Assembly: GCF_029227915.1 (NCBI RefSeq)
Contig: NC_079875.1
Location: 10,227,001-10,291,000, forward strand
Length of the DNA stretch: 64,000 nucleotides
Direction of reading: 5' to 3'
Source of the DNA: Hydractinia symbiolongicarpus
Lineage: Eukaryota; Cnidaria; Hydrozoa; Anthoathecata; Hydractiniidae
The notes beneath the pieces are model-generated. The model saw only the letters and a list, made by a program, of their open reading frames with translations, made no database searches and had not been told where the DNA came from. The first letter of the stretch is position 1. The number at the start of each line of letters is the position of its first letter. This document shows positions 23,867 to 37,900 of the stretch, one piece after another. Position numbers and translations under genes: made by a program.

Positions 23867-24240
23867 GCGGAGATGGTGTAGTGGTAGCTAGCGCATTCGG
23901 CTTGTAGTCATAACGTTTCAGGTACGAGTCCCCACTCAGGTGCACTTTTGTGTTGTCAGCCCATTTGGTTCCATCTACTGACCGCTAATTTGCTGGTGTG
24001 GCAGGCAAGCAAGTACAGCAATGCTATACATATCTGTGGCGGTAACCTAACATAGTTACAGTCAGAGGGGGGAAAAAGCCTGTCGTAAGAATGGAGCCAC
24101 TAAGGATGGTAAAATTTGCCATTACTTACTTCGCCAGTACTCCGAATTCGGTAGGCTGCAAAAGTTACGTTAGCAGAGTTATCTGAACTTTCGACGTGTC
24201 TGAATTAAAGATCAATTAACTTCACGGCCTGGGAGGTTAC
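23867..24240 (+). mobile_element. tRNA-derived SINE
   Basis: Positions 23867-23943 look like a tRNA gene head. There is an A-box-like GTGTAGTGGTAGCTAGCG, an arm CATTCGGCTTGTAGTCATAACG, and a B-box-like GGTACGAGTCC followed by CCCACTCAGG. The acceptor stem does not pair well, and about 300 bp of unrelated sequence follows (through roughly 24240). That argues for a SINE with a Pol III promoter and not a functional tRNA. I cannot fix the 3' end. Confidence 0.5.
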
Positions 24241-25068
24241 GGGGCCATGTTGACGTCACCCAAAAAATTTAAGATTCTAAGAACGTCGTGAATACTGACA
24301 AGCGAACTGTGACAGTTAAGAATATGTGGTACCTAGATAAGGTTATTTTCCAGTTGATTGTTTCCAAAATTAAAGAAAAATAAATCGCGAGAAATAGCTT
24401 TTCCGACTTTACAGTAAACTTTCGCCAAAATTATTTGGAGCGATTTAGTTCTGTTAAAAGTAACTACACTGCAAAGCAACACCACAGTCCTTTTTTCTAA
24501 TGTTTTTATCATGTTCCGTTAAATTTTTTACAAATAAATTAATAAACACATGCAAATAAAAAATCTCTGTCATAAAAAATGGCCTAAAAATCTTGCAATA
24601 TATACACATCGTTTTATACTTCAATCCTAGTAAATCCTAGTTTTTTACCCCCTGTGAAACTTGCCATATAATAAAGGCTTCTTGAAACACGGGTGTGTTA
24701 ACTCTATTATTATTTACATTGTTGTTGCAACTCTTTTTCTCCTATAGAATATATAAACACAAACGCAAATAAAATAAGGCGCGAAAAGAGCTATAACTCA
24801 ACATAAATTAATCAGGCGCGAAAAATGTAACAATTCGACATCAGCTTGTGAAACATGCCGTTTTTTTTAAATTTTATTTAAAGATTTTTGTAAACATTAC
24901 ACTCAACAACTCTGAAAAATTATTTTATGAAACTATAGTAAATGTCGAGTGGAAAAACAAAATTCGAGATTTGAAGAAAATTTCAGAATAAAGTACAGAA
25001 CGCGCAACAAAAATAAAGAAAGAAAAAAACGAAAAGCTATTTACAAAAAAGAATGTTGTACAATAAAG

Positions 25069-28000
25069 CTACTCAGCGTCAATATTGTTTCGTGCGTGGG
25101 CGACGTCACCATTAGTAATTGGTTCTTTTGCACTTATGACGCCCTCATAAATAACGCCCTCCACCTCAAGCGAAATTTTTATCGAGTTTCCGCCCTTTCT
25201 TACGTCAGGTAGTTTCATTCGTAATGTTGTCATTGGAGACGAGTTTTCATTGTTTTCTGTTTTAAGAGGTTGCGGCGTAGCCCTGGTACCATTTGTTTCA
25301 CCATGTGACACTGTCGATGGTGGTGTACGCGTGTTATTGTATCGCAAACTATCGTGACTTGTCGCACTGGCTCCATCCATATGATGTCGCGAGTTCTCTC
25401 TTCGAGGTGGCGAGTAGGAGGATCGAGGATCTTTACAATACACACACGGGCACATTGACATCATACTGTCATGTGGAGGCCTGTGACGGTGAGGTGGTGG
25501 CTCTGCTCTGCCGTATTTGCAGTCGATCTAAAGGAAATAAAATGGTTACTAAGTTCTAAATTTGTAGTTTTTTGAACAAGCAATAGCTGCTAAAGGAACG
25601 GAGACTTACCCCATTGCAGTTCTTGTCTTTGCAAATCATTCCAGGTTTGGTTCTAGAATCATCCATTAGTCGCCTCCTCGCTTCTTCTTCAATCACATGT
25701 CTAGCATCTCCATCCCAATCTTTTCCTCCATAAGAGAAATGGTGACTTCTTCTTCGGGCTTCTATTTCTGCTAGTGTTCTCATATCACTATCTCTTAATG
25801 GCGATCTTGGTCGTGAATGAAAGGACGGTGGAGACATTTTACCAGATCGGCTTTCTGCAATTGATGGTGTGCCGTCCTGAAGGACGATCACCTTTGGACT
25901 ATCCATACCATATTTATCATACGACTTTGCCATCATAGCATCACTTGGTCGTTTCAACCCATACCTGACATCCATTTGCGATGAACTCAAAGATGGATGG
26001 GGTAGATGGTGATGCGGTTGGGTTGCTGGATAATCGCACCCGTTTATAGGGAAGGAACCAAACCGGTCATCTCGTGTGGATGTCATGGTGGGCTCTGCAT
26101 GATACAGTGTGGAGAATCGATCCCGTCTGTTGCTATCTATGGCTGCTTGTAATTCTTTTGGAGTGGAAAAGTTGTGTAGGGTGCACTCGTATGGGTACAG
26201 ATATTTCAGGTACCTATTTTAAAGAAGAAAGGGCTGATATAGTTGTGATATAGTAACATCACATCAACTAGCTCCTAATTCTCAAGTTTAATGTTGTAAA
26301 GGAGATGCTTTATTGCCAGGTAAATTATAGAGATAAAGTCTATATGTTTAAAAGGTTCAGCTGAATAAAGTGAGTTGGAATACACTAACTGACACACAAA
26401 ATTATTGCTTTACTGAAGTGGAGTTGTTAAGATTGTTTCTTAAAGTTTCTGTTGGATCTAAGCAGCAGTATATGATCCCCAAGAACTTTTTTAGTCGTTC
26501 TTTAGAAAATGCATTGCATCTTTTTTGCATGCAAAATTGATCATCGTCCTCCATTTTTACCACTAAAATGCTTAAAACTGTCGAAACTATTGCTGGAAAA
26601 CAAACAATCTGTTGTTGTTATTCTTGTTTTTGTTGTTGTTTGTCGTTTATCATCATTGTACAGAAAAAAACAAGGAAATTTAAATACCCAATATAGTCAA
26701 CAAAAATAAAAATAGCTTACTGTGTGCGAAGTGTGAATGCAGCACTTGTTATCGATGTAGGTAAATTTAGACCCTTTGTGATCTTGCTCCACTGTTTGTT
26801 CCGTATAACCTGTACAAAAAAATGCACGTCGATTCAACATTAAATATTAACTTGCTAGATATAAAGTAAATGACAAACATAGTAAAAATATGAAGAAATA
26901 AGAAAAACCGTAATTACAAAAAATTAGTAAAATAAATATTAAAAAAAAAATGATGTACACATTGAGGAATTTTTATCTGTTATTTCTCAAAGAATCAATG
27001 TCGAAAAATAAAAGACTGTCAGGAATGGCGGCGGGGAAAAATTATCCGTCGCTAATTATGGCAACATTGAAAGGAGTTGTTTTCGCTGTCGCCATTATGC
27101 AAATCCAGCCCCATTAAACATTTCTTTTCGCTTTAATTAACAATTAAAATCTTGAACAGCAATTTAGAATAATATCAGATATAAAGAACTAAATCAACAA
27201 TGTGTAATTGCATTAATGAGATCAAAACCAAAGCCTAAGGAAACATCTCTAATATGTGTGGTTGTGTCTTTCATTCAATCACCGCTAGAATCAAGATGTT
27301 TTCCTTGATTGTGATTATTTGATTGGTTGGAATTAAATCCATGACGTCAATGACTCATAATTGTTGCTATGGTGATAAGTGTTTTTGATATTGTTCTAGT
27401 TTTTATCAAAGAAATTTGAAAAAAACATTAATGATTATTATCTTTTATTTATACCAACTTCCTAAAAAGACGATACGTATTCTATCTTATGCAATAGGAT
27501 TTGGACTGAGTTATATTTTCTAAGCCGGGATTACACCAGGAGTAATGTAAGGGCTGGAATACACCAGAAAGGAAAACAACCGGCAATTATTATTCCAGGT
27601 TTTTGTATGCAAATTGCAAAACAAAACAAATCAAGTGTCATTTCTTGTTTATGCACCAATAATTGACTAATGGAGACGTATTTTTAAAGACATACCTGAA
27701 CTAACCCACCATGCTTGACTACTAAGTTGTACAATTGGAACAAATCCAAGATTTGTTTGGCCATGATGGGGATCCGGCTCACAGGTGTTCCTCTTCCCTT
27801 CATGAAGTCAAAGTACTCGTCCAAGAAGGACTTTCGGTCAGGATCTTCGTCAATTTCATACAACTATGAAAATTAAAGAAACGAATATATATTTGTTTTT
27901 TATAAAATAAAATTTAAAGACCACTAATTCATTTTTATATATTATTTCTATTTAAAAATTTTTTTTTGTCACATTAAGCGATAGTCCAATAAACGTTTTC

Positions 28001-28977
28001 CGACAATTATTTTGTATGTTAATCAAAAACACTAAGGATCATAGTTATGTACTCAAAACGAAACCAATGATTCAAGTTCAGGAAACAAAGCTATGGAAAA
28101 GGGTCCCTTACACAGGCCAGTATGATATGAATAAGTGCATTTTAAAAATTATAAATTTTCTCATCTTAAAACGGAGTCAAGCTTAGCAGTAGAATCTAAG
28201 CTAGTAAACTTGTTTGATAAATAAAAGTTTCTTGTTGTTTTGAAAATCAAACACTGTCGATAAGCGTGGGCTCGATAGCCCAACATTTTGTATTTCAAAA
28301 TAACCAAGCAAAAATTTTTAAAATGGTTAATGAGTAATTGGCGGGAACATTTTGTCAGCAAAATGTCAAGAGCGAGGAAGAGATTACACAAGGTAAAATT
28401 TTCGCTTGTGATGCAAAAAAAAATTGACATTAACACTATTTATTAGTTTCGACAATTTTGTAACTAGCAAAGTTATGAAACAGTTACGTTGTTATTAACG
28501 TTGAACAATGGCTATCAAATATATTTGTCCTATCTCATCTTGATTAACCACCAACAACAAAATATGCTAAAAAGCTCTTTGGCTGATGCTATCAATGTTA
28601 TTTAGACAAAAACAAATTCTTGCAGCGTAACTCATTAATGGACACACATTCTTAAAAAAATATGCATCTAAACTAACTTGTTTAAATTGCTCCTCATATG
28701 ACCATTCATATGTGTTGGATGTCTCTGATTCGGGTGGAGAAGGACCTCTTTCTAGGACAGCATCAACACGAAAGTTTTCCTCATTGCTATCATCATCTTC
28801 CTCCTCTGTCTTCATCTTCTTATCTTCCTCCTCCTGCTCTCTCATTTGTTTCTCTTTCAACCACATCTGGTAAGCGTGCAGAGAGTTCGCGTCAACCTTC
28901 TCCTCTTTTCGAGGCAAATCACTAGTCGATTTTAAAACAGGCATGACTCGTGGAGCAGCGCTGACTTCTGTGGACAT
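25069..28977 (-). CDS. ARID3/dead ringer-type transcription factor (ARID plus REKLES-like region)
   Basis: A DNA-binding nuclear regulator of the ARID3/Bright/dead ringer family. Exons: 28977-28678, 27863-27696, 26809-26721, 26213-25610 and 25527-25069. All are GT-AG with matching phases; 539 residues. The extended ARID begins at WSYEEQFKQ (about 92-100) and continues LYEIDEDPDRKSFLDEYFDFM, RGTPVSRIPIMAKQ, LVVKHGGLVQVI, then KGLNLPTSITSAAFTLRTQYL and KYLYPYE, ending near 190, with ELQAAIDSNRRD after it. This is nearly identical in pattern to vertebrate ARID3A. The N-terminal part is acidic (EEEDKKMKTEEEDDD). The C-terminus (about 491-539) has SIKISLEVEGVIYEGVISAK, matching the REKLES self-association segment. 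Between them are Ser/Pro/His-rich linkers and two cysteine groups (Cys380, 385, 390 and Cys413, 415, 418). An acceptor at 28987-28986 lies 8 bp before the ATG, so an upstream untranslated exon exists. I do not assign a specific ARID3 paralogue. Confidence 0.93.
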
Positions 28978-31900
28978 TCTGGACTCTAAAAAAATATGTA
29001 AACTTGTTTACACGACTTCTATTTTTTCATACAAAATTCTTTCTTGCAAATTTTGGTTGTCTTTAACTTATTAATTCACATTTCAAGATAAAGTAAAATA
29101 AAGTACAATAAAAATAAAAGTAAAAAAATTTGTTTACGTGTTTACGTTTTTGAATAAAATAAACAAACATGCGTCACGCACGAACGACTGACAGCTATTA
29201 TTGAAATAATTTTTTCACAGGTACAATTGTGTTATCATAATTCGTAAGAGATATTGCAAAGTTAACACATCTTTTTAATGTTTTCAAAGGTTTAACGAAA
29301 TTAACAGATATATTTATGTATATATACACCACAACAAAGAAAAGCTATAATAAAATATCGTATAGTATTATAAAATAATGGGAGAATAAAAAAGATATTA
29401 AATAAAAATCAAGACATGCAATAAATAATTTTCACGAGTAGAGTGTAAACATAAAACCGAACCTGTTAATTACGTTGAGAAACTGGCCAATCAATTTTCA
29501 AAGAACAAAGATACTGGCCAATCAATTTTAAAAGAACAAAAAAAGTTCGCGCACGTACACATGTTCCCTACACGCACTATCAAATTGTTTAGCTCTGTCT
29601 TCAATAATCACCATGGCGACGCAATTGATATTAATGACATATTAACGGAAATAAACAATCAAGGACTGATTAATTAAAGAATAGAAACGTAATCGTGCAT
29701 GCGATAAGCTTTTCATTGGTAGTAATTAAAGGAAATATACCTTTGGAGATAGCAGTCGCCGCCGAACAAAACTAATGCTGCAACTTGTTATATGACGTGT
29801 TGTGTTGTTGTTATAAAATGCAATGTTAACCCCCTGAGGTTATATCTGCCTGTTTCTGTAATAACAGGCCTTCAAAGAGATAGGAGAGAATTTTTAAGGG
29901 TGTAATATTTAGAGTTTTTCAAATCTTTATAACCCAGTTTTCGTTTAAGCTCAGGAACTTAATTTTTGTGAACACGCATCATACTTAAATGTATAACAAT
30001 ACACAAAAACACATATGAACACATATTTAATCTGTATATCTGTTTTTTCCTCTCTTTTTTTCCTTTTTAATATTTCGATCTATTTCAATTTGACGTTTAG
30101 TTTTAAATAGCTTCTTGTGCCACCTTCTTATGTCAAGGTCTCATCAATATGCATTGACGTAAAATAATAACTTCCCTTCGATGACGACATTTGATTTGAC
30201 ATTTAGACGCACGTTAACGTTCCTTTTTTTAATTAGAAAACAGATGTGCTGGCAAAACAGAACTTTATGGCAAGTTTAGCTATGATGAAGCTATTTTAGA
30301 TACGTTTGTGGAATTATTTAGTTGAAATTCCTGCTTTTTTTTATATTTTCTTATAACTTTTACTTTATACTTGATCTTTCCAAAAAATGCAGCAACGAGA
30401 CTTTTACGTGACCTTATTACGTCATCAACGACCCTATGGCTCCACCAACATACATTTGGATTTTCTTTCCTTTTAATAGATTGTTTTGGACCCTTGTCTT
30501 GAAAATTCTGCATTATTTATTGTGGATTTAGACAACCTTAATTTTTACCGCTAACAACTTATTTACACCTTCATCTGGACAATGAAAGATAAAATTTCAA
30601 ACGAAATTGAAAAATTCAGATTCAATTTTTTCAGATTTTATGGAATTTAATTAATGTTGCATTAAAATTTCCTGAAAATTGAGCAATGTGATGTAATGCT
30701 TTGCTTTTGCATCGAGAACAATGAACTATTACACAGGTTAAAAGTATGCACAACAAAATTGCCGATCAAAAATATTAAGGAAAAATACAATTACTCTAAA
30801 CGCTGTAAGTCTGCTTTTAAACAGCAAAGATAATAGTTGATAAAAACAACTTAAATGCATTTTCAACCTTATATTCCTAAAAATCTATAAATTAGCGTAA
30901 ATATGACCTAAGTGGTCTTTCTGATCTTATGAAAGTTTATAAACATTCGCAACTATGAAGAAGTTATTTTTGTTATCATTTGTTTTTTAGAATACAGTTG
31001 CCAAAGATCAAGATATTTTAAGAAATGACTTTTATTACCAGCACCAGTATAAAAAAAAAATTCCCCTTTACTTAATTTATTTTTGGCTGTACTTTGAGCA
31101 TGGACGAATATCGCAATCTTCCCTTTTTTAGCTCAAGAAGAGAAAGGGAGATGAATGGCAGAGGGGTTAAATAAATGAAATAATTTTTAACACTCTCTCC
31201 TTTTTTATATCCATATATTGCTACACAATGCCAGTCTTCTTTTTAATCTCATTATATATACGGAGAGGGGTGTTTCCCAGCACACGTGCACATTTTAAAT
31301 CGAAGTAAAAAATAACTGTTATTTAATATAAATATAAATAAAAAAATATATAATTCATAAAGAAGTAATCGCACTAAAAATATGAACAAAATTTGCAAAT
31401 TCAGCTAGCTAGCTACCTTTTGTGCTACATGCACCGTAACGAAGTAAGCGGTAAAGACTTACGCTCATCTCGTGATATTTTGGTTGCAACACCAGATGGT
31501 GCATGTTTAAAAGTTAAAGCATCAAAAGCTGTTATCTATTTTTTATATTAATATATAACTATATAAAAAAGATTAACATAATCATAATAAAACATAATAT
31601 TAAAAAAGTAGGAACGATATCACAATCTGGTTAATCAAAATAGTTGGCGAACCAATTTAACATACAGGCGTCTAATGTTTTTTAAGAATTATAAATTGTA
31701 TTCTTTGTTTACCCTATCTTTTCAATCTATATAAACTTTCGCTTTTTCTGTTCTATTTTTATTATTTTTATTTCTTGTTTATTGATGTTAAAGGTTAGGC
31801 AAATAATTCTTGTCAATTTCACGTAAATTAGTCGCCGCAAAAATTACGGATAGGAACTTGCCTTTTGTTACACAAATATTTTCCCCTAGGATCGATATAA

Positions 31901-34900
31901 AAAGAAAAACTATTTTTAAATAATTCGATTTGCTATTTTCGCAAAAATTAGATTAGATTAACATTAGATTTTTTTTAGTAAAAATTAGTTACCATAAAAA
32001 TTAATTCACTGTAGGTATGTAGTTATGAATTATTATGCACTATGTCATGAAGTAATTGAAGCATTTAAAAAAAGCACACATGATTATTTCGTTTATTCTT
32101 TTTATCAGTTCTATTCAATGAACGCAAAAGTAAACAAACAAACAAAAACAACGAATTTTTGTTTTTCGCAACATATTTTTCATGGTTCAATAACACCAAA
32201 TATGAAGGAAAGTGAAACCAGGAAGTTGTGCAAATTCCTCGATTAGTTTAATTTTCCTTTATATGCTCAAGTGAGTACGTAGAAACTGCGGTTAGTTTTG
32301 TTTTTTCGGACACAGATTGTTTTCGGACACAGCATTTGTGTAACAATTTTTTTAACCTTATTAATATTAAAATAACTTTTTCAAAATTAGATTTTATCAG
32401 CAGGATCAATAATTACCCAACGTGATTTTAAAAAAAAGTTCGAAACCTTGTATATCAACAAGAGAAATACCTAGTTAAAGGCAAAAACATTATGTTATTC
32501 GATATAAATGTAAAATTTATAAAACGCCATTATGAAGGAATATAAAATTTAATTTTTTATTTCTTACTGCATCAGAATCTGCTTCATCGAATATCTGTTT
32601 TTGATTTTATACATGCCAATTTGACACATAATTAGTTGGATTGTCATAGGAAAAACAAGTAGAATCACTAGCAATATAATATAAAACGACAAAAAATAAA
32701 TGGATAAAGATGAAGAATAATTAAAAATAAAAATAATAAAAAACAAAATTTAGTTTTTAATGTAAATAAATATAAATAAATAAAAAATTAATGTAGAAAA
32801 ATAAAAAGTTGTTTACATTTTCCTACCTCTCATGGGACTGCGTAGAAAAGTAGGGTTATTTTTAAATACGTCACACATCTTTTAAAACCTTGTGGAGACA
32901 AACGACAAACTACTCTCGTTGTCTAAGTCAAATGATGAACCATAAAACTTTTCGTACAGCTCTTATAAATTATACTGAAGTAATCCTCATGATCTTGTTC
33001 ACATTCCGCATTAAAAAAAAACATATCAGGTTCGACTTATTAATCGTAGTCGGCATTATTTTAATAATATTTATATAAACCGCATGTGGCTCTCAACTAC
33101 CTGCTGTTAAAAGATCACATTGTACCAGGTCAAAATTGTCAAAAAAACATATTCTTCGTGCTCATTTTAACACACCAATGCTATTGTTTATGAAATTATA
33201 ACAGGTGTGAATACAAGTGATAAAAAACGGGGCCCCCTTTCAAATTTCAAATTTTTTCTGACTTTTTCAGAAAACAAGAAGCTGCCAAATGATTCTGTAC
33301 CGAATCGCATTGTATCTATTCCGTTCATTAGTTGTATGGTGCGAATCGAATTGCGGAAGTTGCATTCGAATTAGTATACCTAACATTCGACGAATCGTGC
33401 TTTATATTGAACAACATCATGCGCAATGCTGAGTTTTTGTTTTTGATGTATTCAGCATGGATAGCTGTGTATAGATATATCATAAACAGGCTTGAAAAGC
33501 TAGAACACAGGAATATACCAGTTAAACACATTACACAAAGTAAAAAGGGTCCGGGCACCAATTGGTGTTTCAGTTATTCGTGCTGCGTTATTAAATTTTT
33601 CGATCAACCGTGATGTGAAGAAAAGATATTTGAAATATGTAAAATATATACTCTATATAAAACCTTTTTCACAACGTAGAATTCACTGAAGCGTTTCAAC
33701 GAAGCAGTAATATAATTTTTTTATCAACGAGCATAAAAAAGCCTGGGACAAAATTTGATAAAAATTCGTTCTTAATTAATAAGACATTTCTCTTGACTAT
33801 AAAAAAAATGACACAAAACTCGAGCAATTATAACAATAATTATCATCAATATCAAAGTCTTGCTTATCAAATTACGTATTACAAACAAGTATAAAATATT
33901 AATTCTCAAAATGAAACATGTTTTATTGCTCTTAATAATTCCCATAATACTTTTCGTATTTATTACTATTTTTATTATATTTTTATTTTATTATTATTAT
34001 TATTATTATCACTTGGTGCAATGCGATTTTTTTTTAACTATATAATAATCAGCTTGTTTTTTAAAAAAAGGAGAATGATATTCATAATCCTACTCAAGTG
34101 TACACCAATGCTACGGTGAACGAAATTTTAGTACAGTTAATATGTAACATGAACAAAGTAATGACAAATTAATAATAATTTTTTTTTAAATATGATTTTT
34201 ATGTCTGCGTTAGGGTTAGGGTTTCAGCGAAAAAATAAAAAAAAATATGTCACTTCATATAACATGAAAAAGTAAAAATCAGGTGAAATACTAAAATTAA
34301 GGAACATGAAAACAAAAAAACAAACAATATAAATATATTACCCAATAAATCGTAATTCAACCTTCTTTGATACATCGTCATGTTTTTCCTTCGTATATGT
34401 ATTTAGTAACAAAAGATTGTCATTGGAATGTAACTTTTTTATATTTATTTCGATAAAATGCGTTCTTTTCTGATATAAAACCAATCAAGAGTTAATTATG
34501 CCTTATTGTAAATTTAATCAGGGGGTAAATTGAGGAAAAATTTAACTTTCAACCTAATTGCATAAATTATTAGCATTCAATCCAAATTATATGATTTGAT
34601 ATCAAAATAACAAAGTTGCATGTCTTTTGAAACTGAGTAATAAACGATTGTGCATCTGAGTAATAAGAGGCTATAATCCCCCTTTTTATTGTGAATTTTG
34701 TCATGTTTACACCCCCAGAAAGGTTATCATTATGTGTGAATTTATTTTAATTTTGACATTCATATTATTAATTTTCTATCTAAGTACACCCTGCGGGACG
34801 ACATATTACTAATTGTGAATAAAAATACGGGGGCGAAATTTGTAATCATATGAATGACAGTCATATCACTTTAGCTTCCATTCTTTGAATTATTTTTGTG

Positions 34901-37900
34901 TTCGTGCTTCTAAAGTAGCACCATCATTGCAAGACTGCTAATAAAATCCTTGTATTTCTTCGTAGTGTTAAATTCGAGCAGGATTTTGTATACTAAAATG
35001 CACCGATAAAATTAAAATTTCATGGTTTTGTGGTTGGCATATTTGAGATTTCTCCCTTTTTTTCTTGCTTTTGTTGCATTAAAATGTTTTTTCAACGTTT
35101 TTTTTTTTGGGCCCAGTCCAACTTCTACCTTCTTGATTAAATTTCGCGAAGATTAATGTTCGCAACTTTTACCTGCACTCGTGAACATTTGTCGAAATTA
35201 CTAGAAATTAAGTACTCGCTAAAACGATTTTTTTCTTCCGTTTTCATCCTTATTAAAGTAGGTTTTCAATACAAGCTTTCTGCTTTTTTGAATATTTTTC
35301 AAATTTTTTTGCTACTTACTGGCTTATTCCACTAATTGCTTAAGTTTCCTCGTCGTTGCTTTGGAATTAAGATCCTTTTGGAATTTGGAAACGCTCGATG
35401 CACGGTTATTAAATTTGTGGTTAATATTAATCAAGAGCCTCAAATGTGATGATTTTGCAAAAAAATTTTGGTATTGCAAGTTGCTTAATAAATTAAAAAA
35501 ACATTTAATGGGACACGTTGGCGTTGAAGATTCATTAGCTGAAACAGAAACGTGATTAATTAGAAGTAACTTGAATTAGTAATTGAGGAAAATGAAGCGA
35601 ATATCAACTTAATTTGACGATACGTTCGTGGGGGAGATGGAAGTCGTTAAGGTAAGAAACAAAAAGCTATTCATATACGTTGCGTCTCTGTTGAATCAAT
35701 TTGAAATAGAATCGGAGAGTCTGTTGTACGATAGATGTCATGAGATCCTTAAATGACTGAAAGCCGGCTTCTGCATGTCACCTGTTCAGTAGTTGCAAAG
35801 ATGGTTTGTTTTGTGATGCTTTGGTAATTTCACCTTCTGTTTGCCTTTGGTCAATTTATTTTGGGATAAAAATGTGGCTAAAACAAATGCTAAACGAATT
35901 GCCTAATTGAGAAATTTTAAGACAATTTCTGAATTTTTATTTGTTTATTAAAAAAATATTCGATAACGCGTTCTGGGCAAAATCACTTCATCAAACCTAA
36001 ACATTATTAAACATAATATTAAAAAAATAAATATTTTGAGGACTAAAATAGGTGTGAAAATTAAATTTTCTTTAGAACTAGCTCACTATCCAAGTATCAG
36101 AAAAAAAATATGATAGAATCAACTAATCAATGAATAAAGAAAAAAATTGTGACAAGCAGTAAAATTTGTAGAAAAATGTTCCTTGAAAAGTTTAGACCTA
36201 ATGATTGGGAGCTAGCTGCAAGTTGCGTGCACGAGACAATAGGTTTGATGCACATGACGACACACGACGATAGCCCGTGAAACAATAATAATTATAACGT
36301 TATTGCGCATGCCTGTATTTTAAAGCAAAAAGTGTTAATAATCAGACCACCAAAAACAAAACAATCAAAAAAATTTTTTGCATTTGAAAGAGCTGTTTAG
36401 GACTGGGAGGACATTTCTTGCACGAGTAACTTTAAACGGAAATTGATCATTGATTTTTGTCATTACTAAAAGGATGGTGGATTTGATTGGATATTGCTTT
36501 GATGTAGAACCGAATAATTTATGCAATGTAGTCGATTTAAAAATATCTGTTAAAAATGGAAATATTTTCCGCCGACAATTTAGCTGTGCATCTCGCTGAC
36601 GTTAGCGTATTTAAAGCTGTCCACGTTTAAATAGGTTGCCTCCCATAACATAGGTTGCATTCTATAACGTTGCTATGATTTTCCGATGTGAATTAGAAAA
36701 AGTGCAAAAGTTTACTGGTTTTGATAAAGAATAGTTCCTTTGATTCGATTTTCAATCTCTCCCGCCAAAGTTTTTGTTTGTTTGATTCCTTTTTGTTTGT
36801 TTATTTTCTTCTAAACTTGTTAAAGTTATGGTGGACATGTAAAAAAAAGCATAACATATTTTAAAACATTTCCAAGGGCTTCTAAAAGCATTTGAACCTA
36901 ATTCTTAGTCCAAATATTTCTTATTGGTTTTTAAAACTAAAGCTGTATGTATTTTAAGATCTTATGTAGCAGAAAACCAAATTATCGTATATTACCGCTC
37001 TCCCAACAAAATCACGTTAGAAGCTCGTGAGGGAACGTAGAATAAAATATTGTAGGAATATATTTAACTAACAAAGATTTTAATTTCTGCAATCTATTAT
37101 TATGACATGATCATCATGACATTATTTGGTGTCAAATGTTTTTTTAAAAAAAAAATTGGGATGATAATAAACCTACAAACAAAAAAATTCTGACAGTTGA
37201 TTCATTTTTTTATAAGATTCTGTCTAACCCCCGTTTTTGTTGTTTTTAATATCAAAAAATTTTAAATGCATCACGGTGCTTGAAATTGCGCAAATCAATT
37301 TAAAGATAGTAATTATATATTAATAAACGTGAAATTTCTGAAGAAAGCTAATTTTTATCATTCCTTTTATGTCGTTTTGTTTATTATTATTATAATTTTT
37401 ATTTTTAAAACTACTTGTTAATTGCGAAGGTTTTCTCTCGTAATATAACATCGATCGGTTGGGGAATTTCATTTGTGGTAATTTCAACTTTACGTACCGA
37501 AATTTTATTACCAATCTCCTAAAGTTTGCCAAACTATTCACTGCACTTTAAAAAAGAAATATTGAGGATTTTTTTTTCCTTGAAGTATAAAGAAAAGAAA
37601 ATGAGTAAAAATTTAGATTTACTATTGTTTCTTATTTTGTTCTCATAACCCGTCACCCCCAGCCTTATTAACCTCAGAAAAAGGGAGTAACCTCATACGG
37701 AGTCTCTCACTTAGTAAAATCATCAAAAAGGACTTGTAACGAGCGACGCTATTTAACGTTGCAACATTGAGATATTAATTCTGAACAAACATGCATCAGC
37801 ACAAATACATCTATTTTTTTATTCATTTCTTAAAATTAGATCCGTTGGACACTGTCAAAGATGGGTCGTGTTGAAATTTTATTGATTGTAAAGTAAATTT

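Larger units (their letters stand above)
17987..25068. other. Convergent spacer between ADAR and the ARID3-like gene
   Basis: About 7 kb with no gene I can support. Besides the repeats listed separately, it contains GCTAGCTAGC words (20035, 20163) and a stretch at 21668-22308 whose two ORFs are rich in Phe and Lys and carry recurring CGCGAAA/TTTCGCG words. That second stretch looks like repeat-derived DNA, not a protein gene. A run CGTGTGACGTCACAAAGGAA at about 22375 partly resembles DNA inside the MITE at 63.5 kb. Confidence 0.45.

Noticed and set aside
23867-23943. Functional tRNA gene
   Set aside because: It has A- and B-box-like motifs but poor acceptor-stem pairing and a long unrelated tail, so a SINE is more likely.
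33332-33613. 93-codon plus-strand ORF
   Set aside because: No domain, and an equally long antisense ORF overlaps it in an AT-rich, repeat-like stretch.
34209-34225. Telomeric TTAGGG repeats
   Set aside because: Only two adjacent copies (GTTAGGGTTAGGG); too short to be an interstitial telomere.
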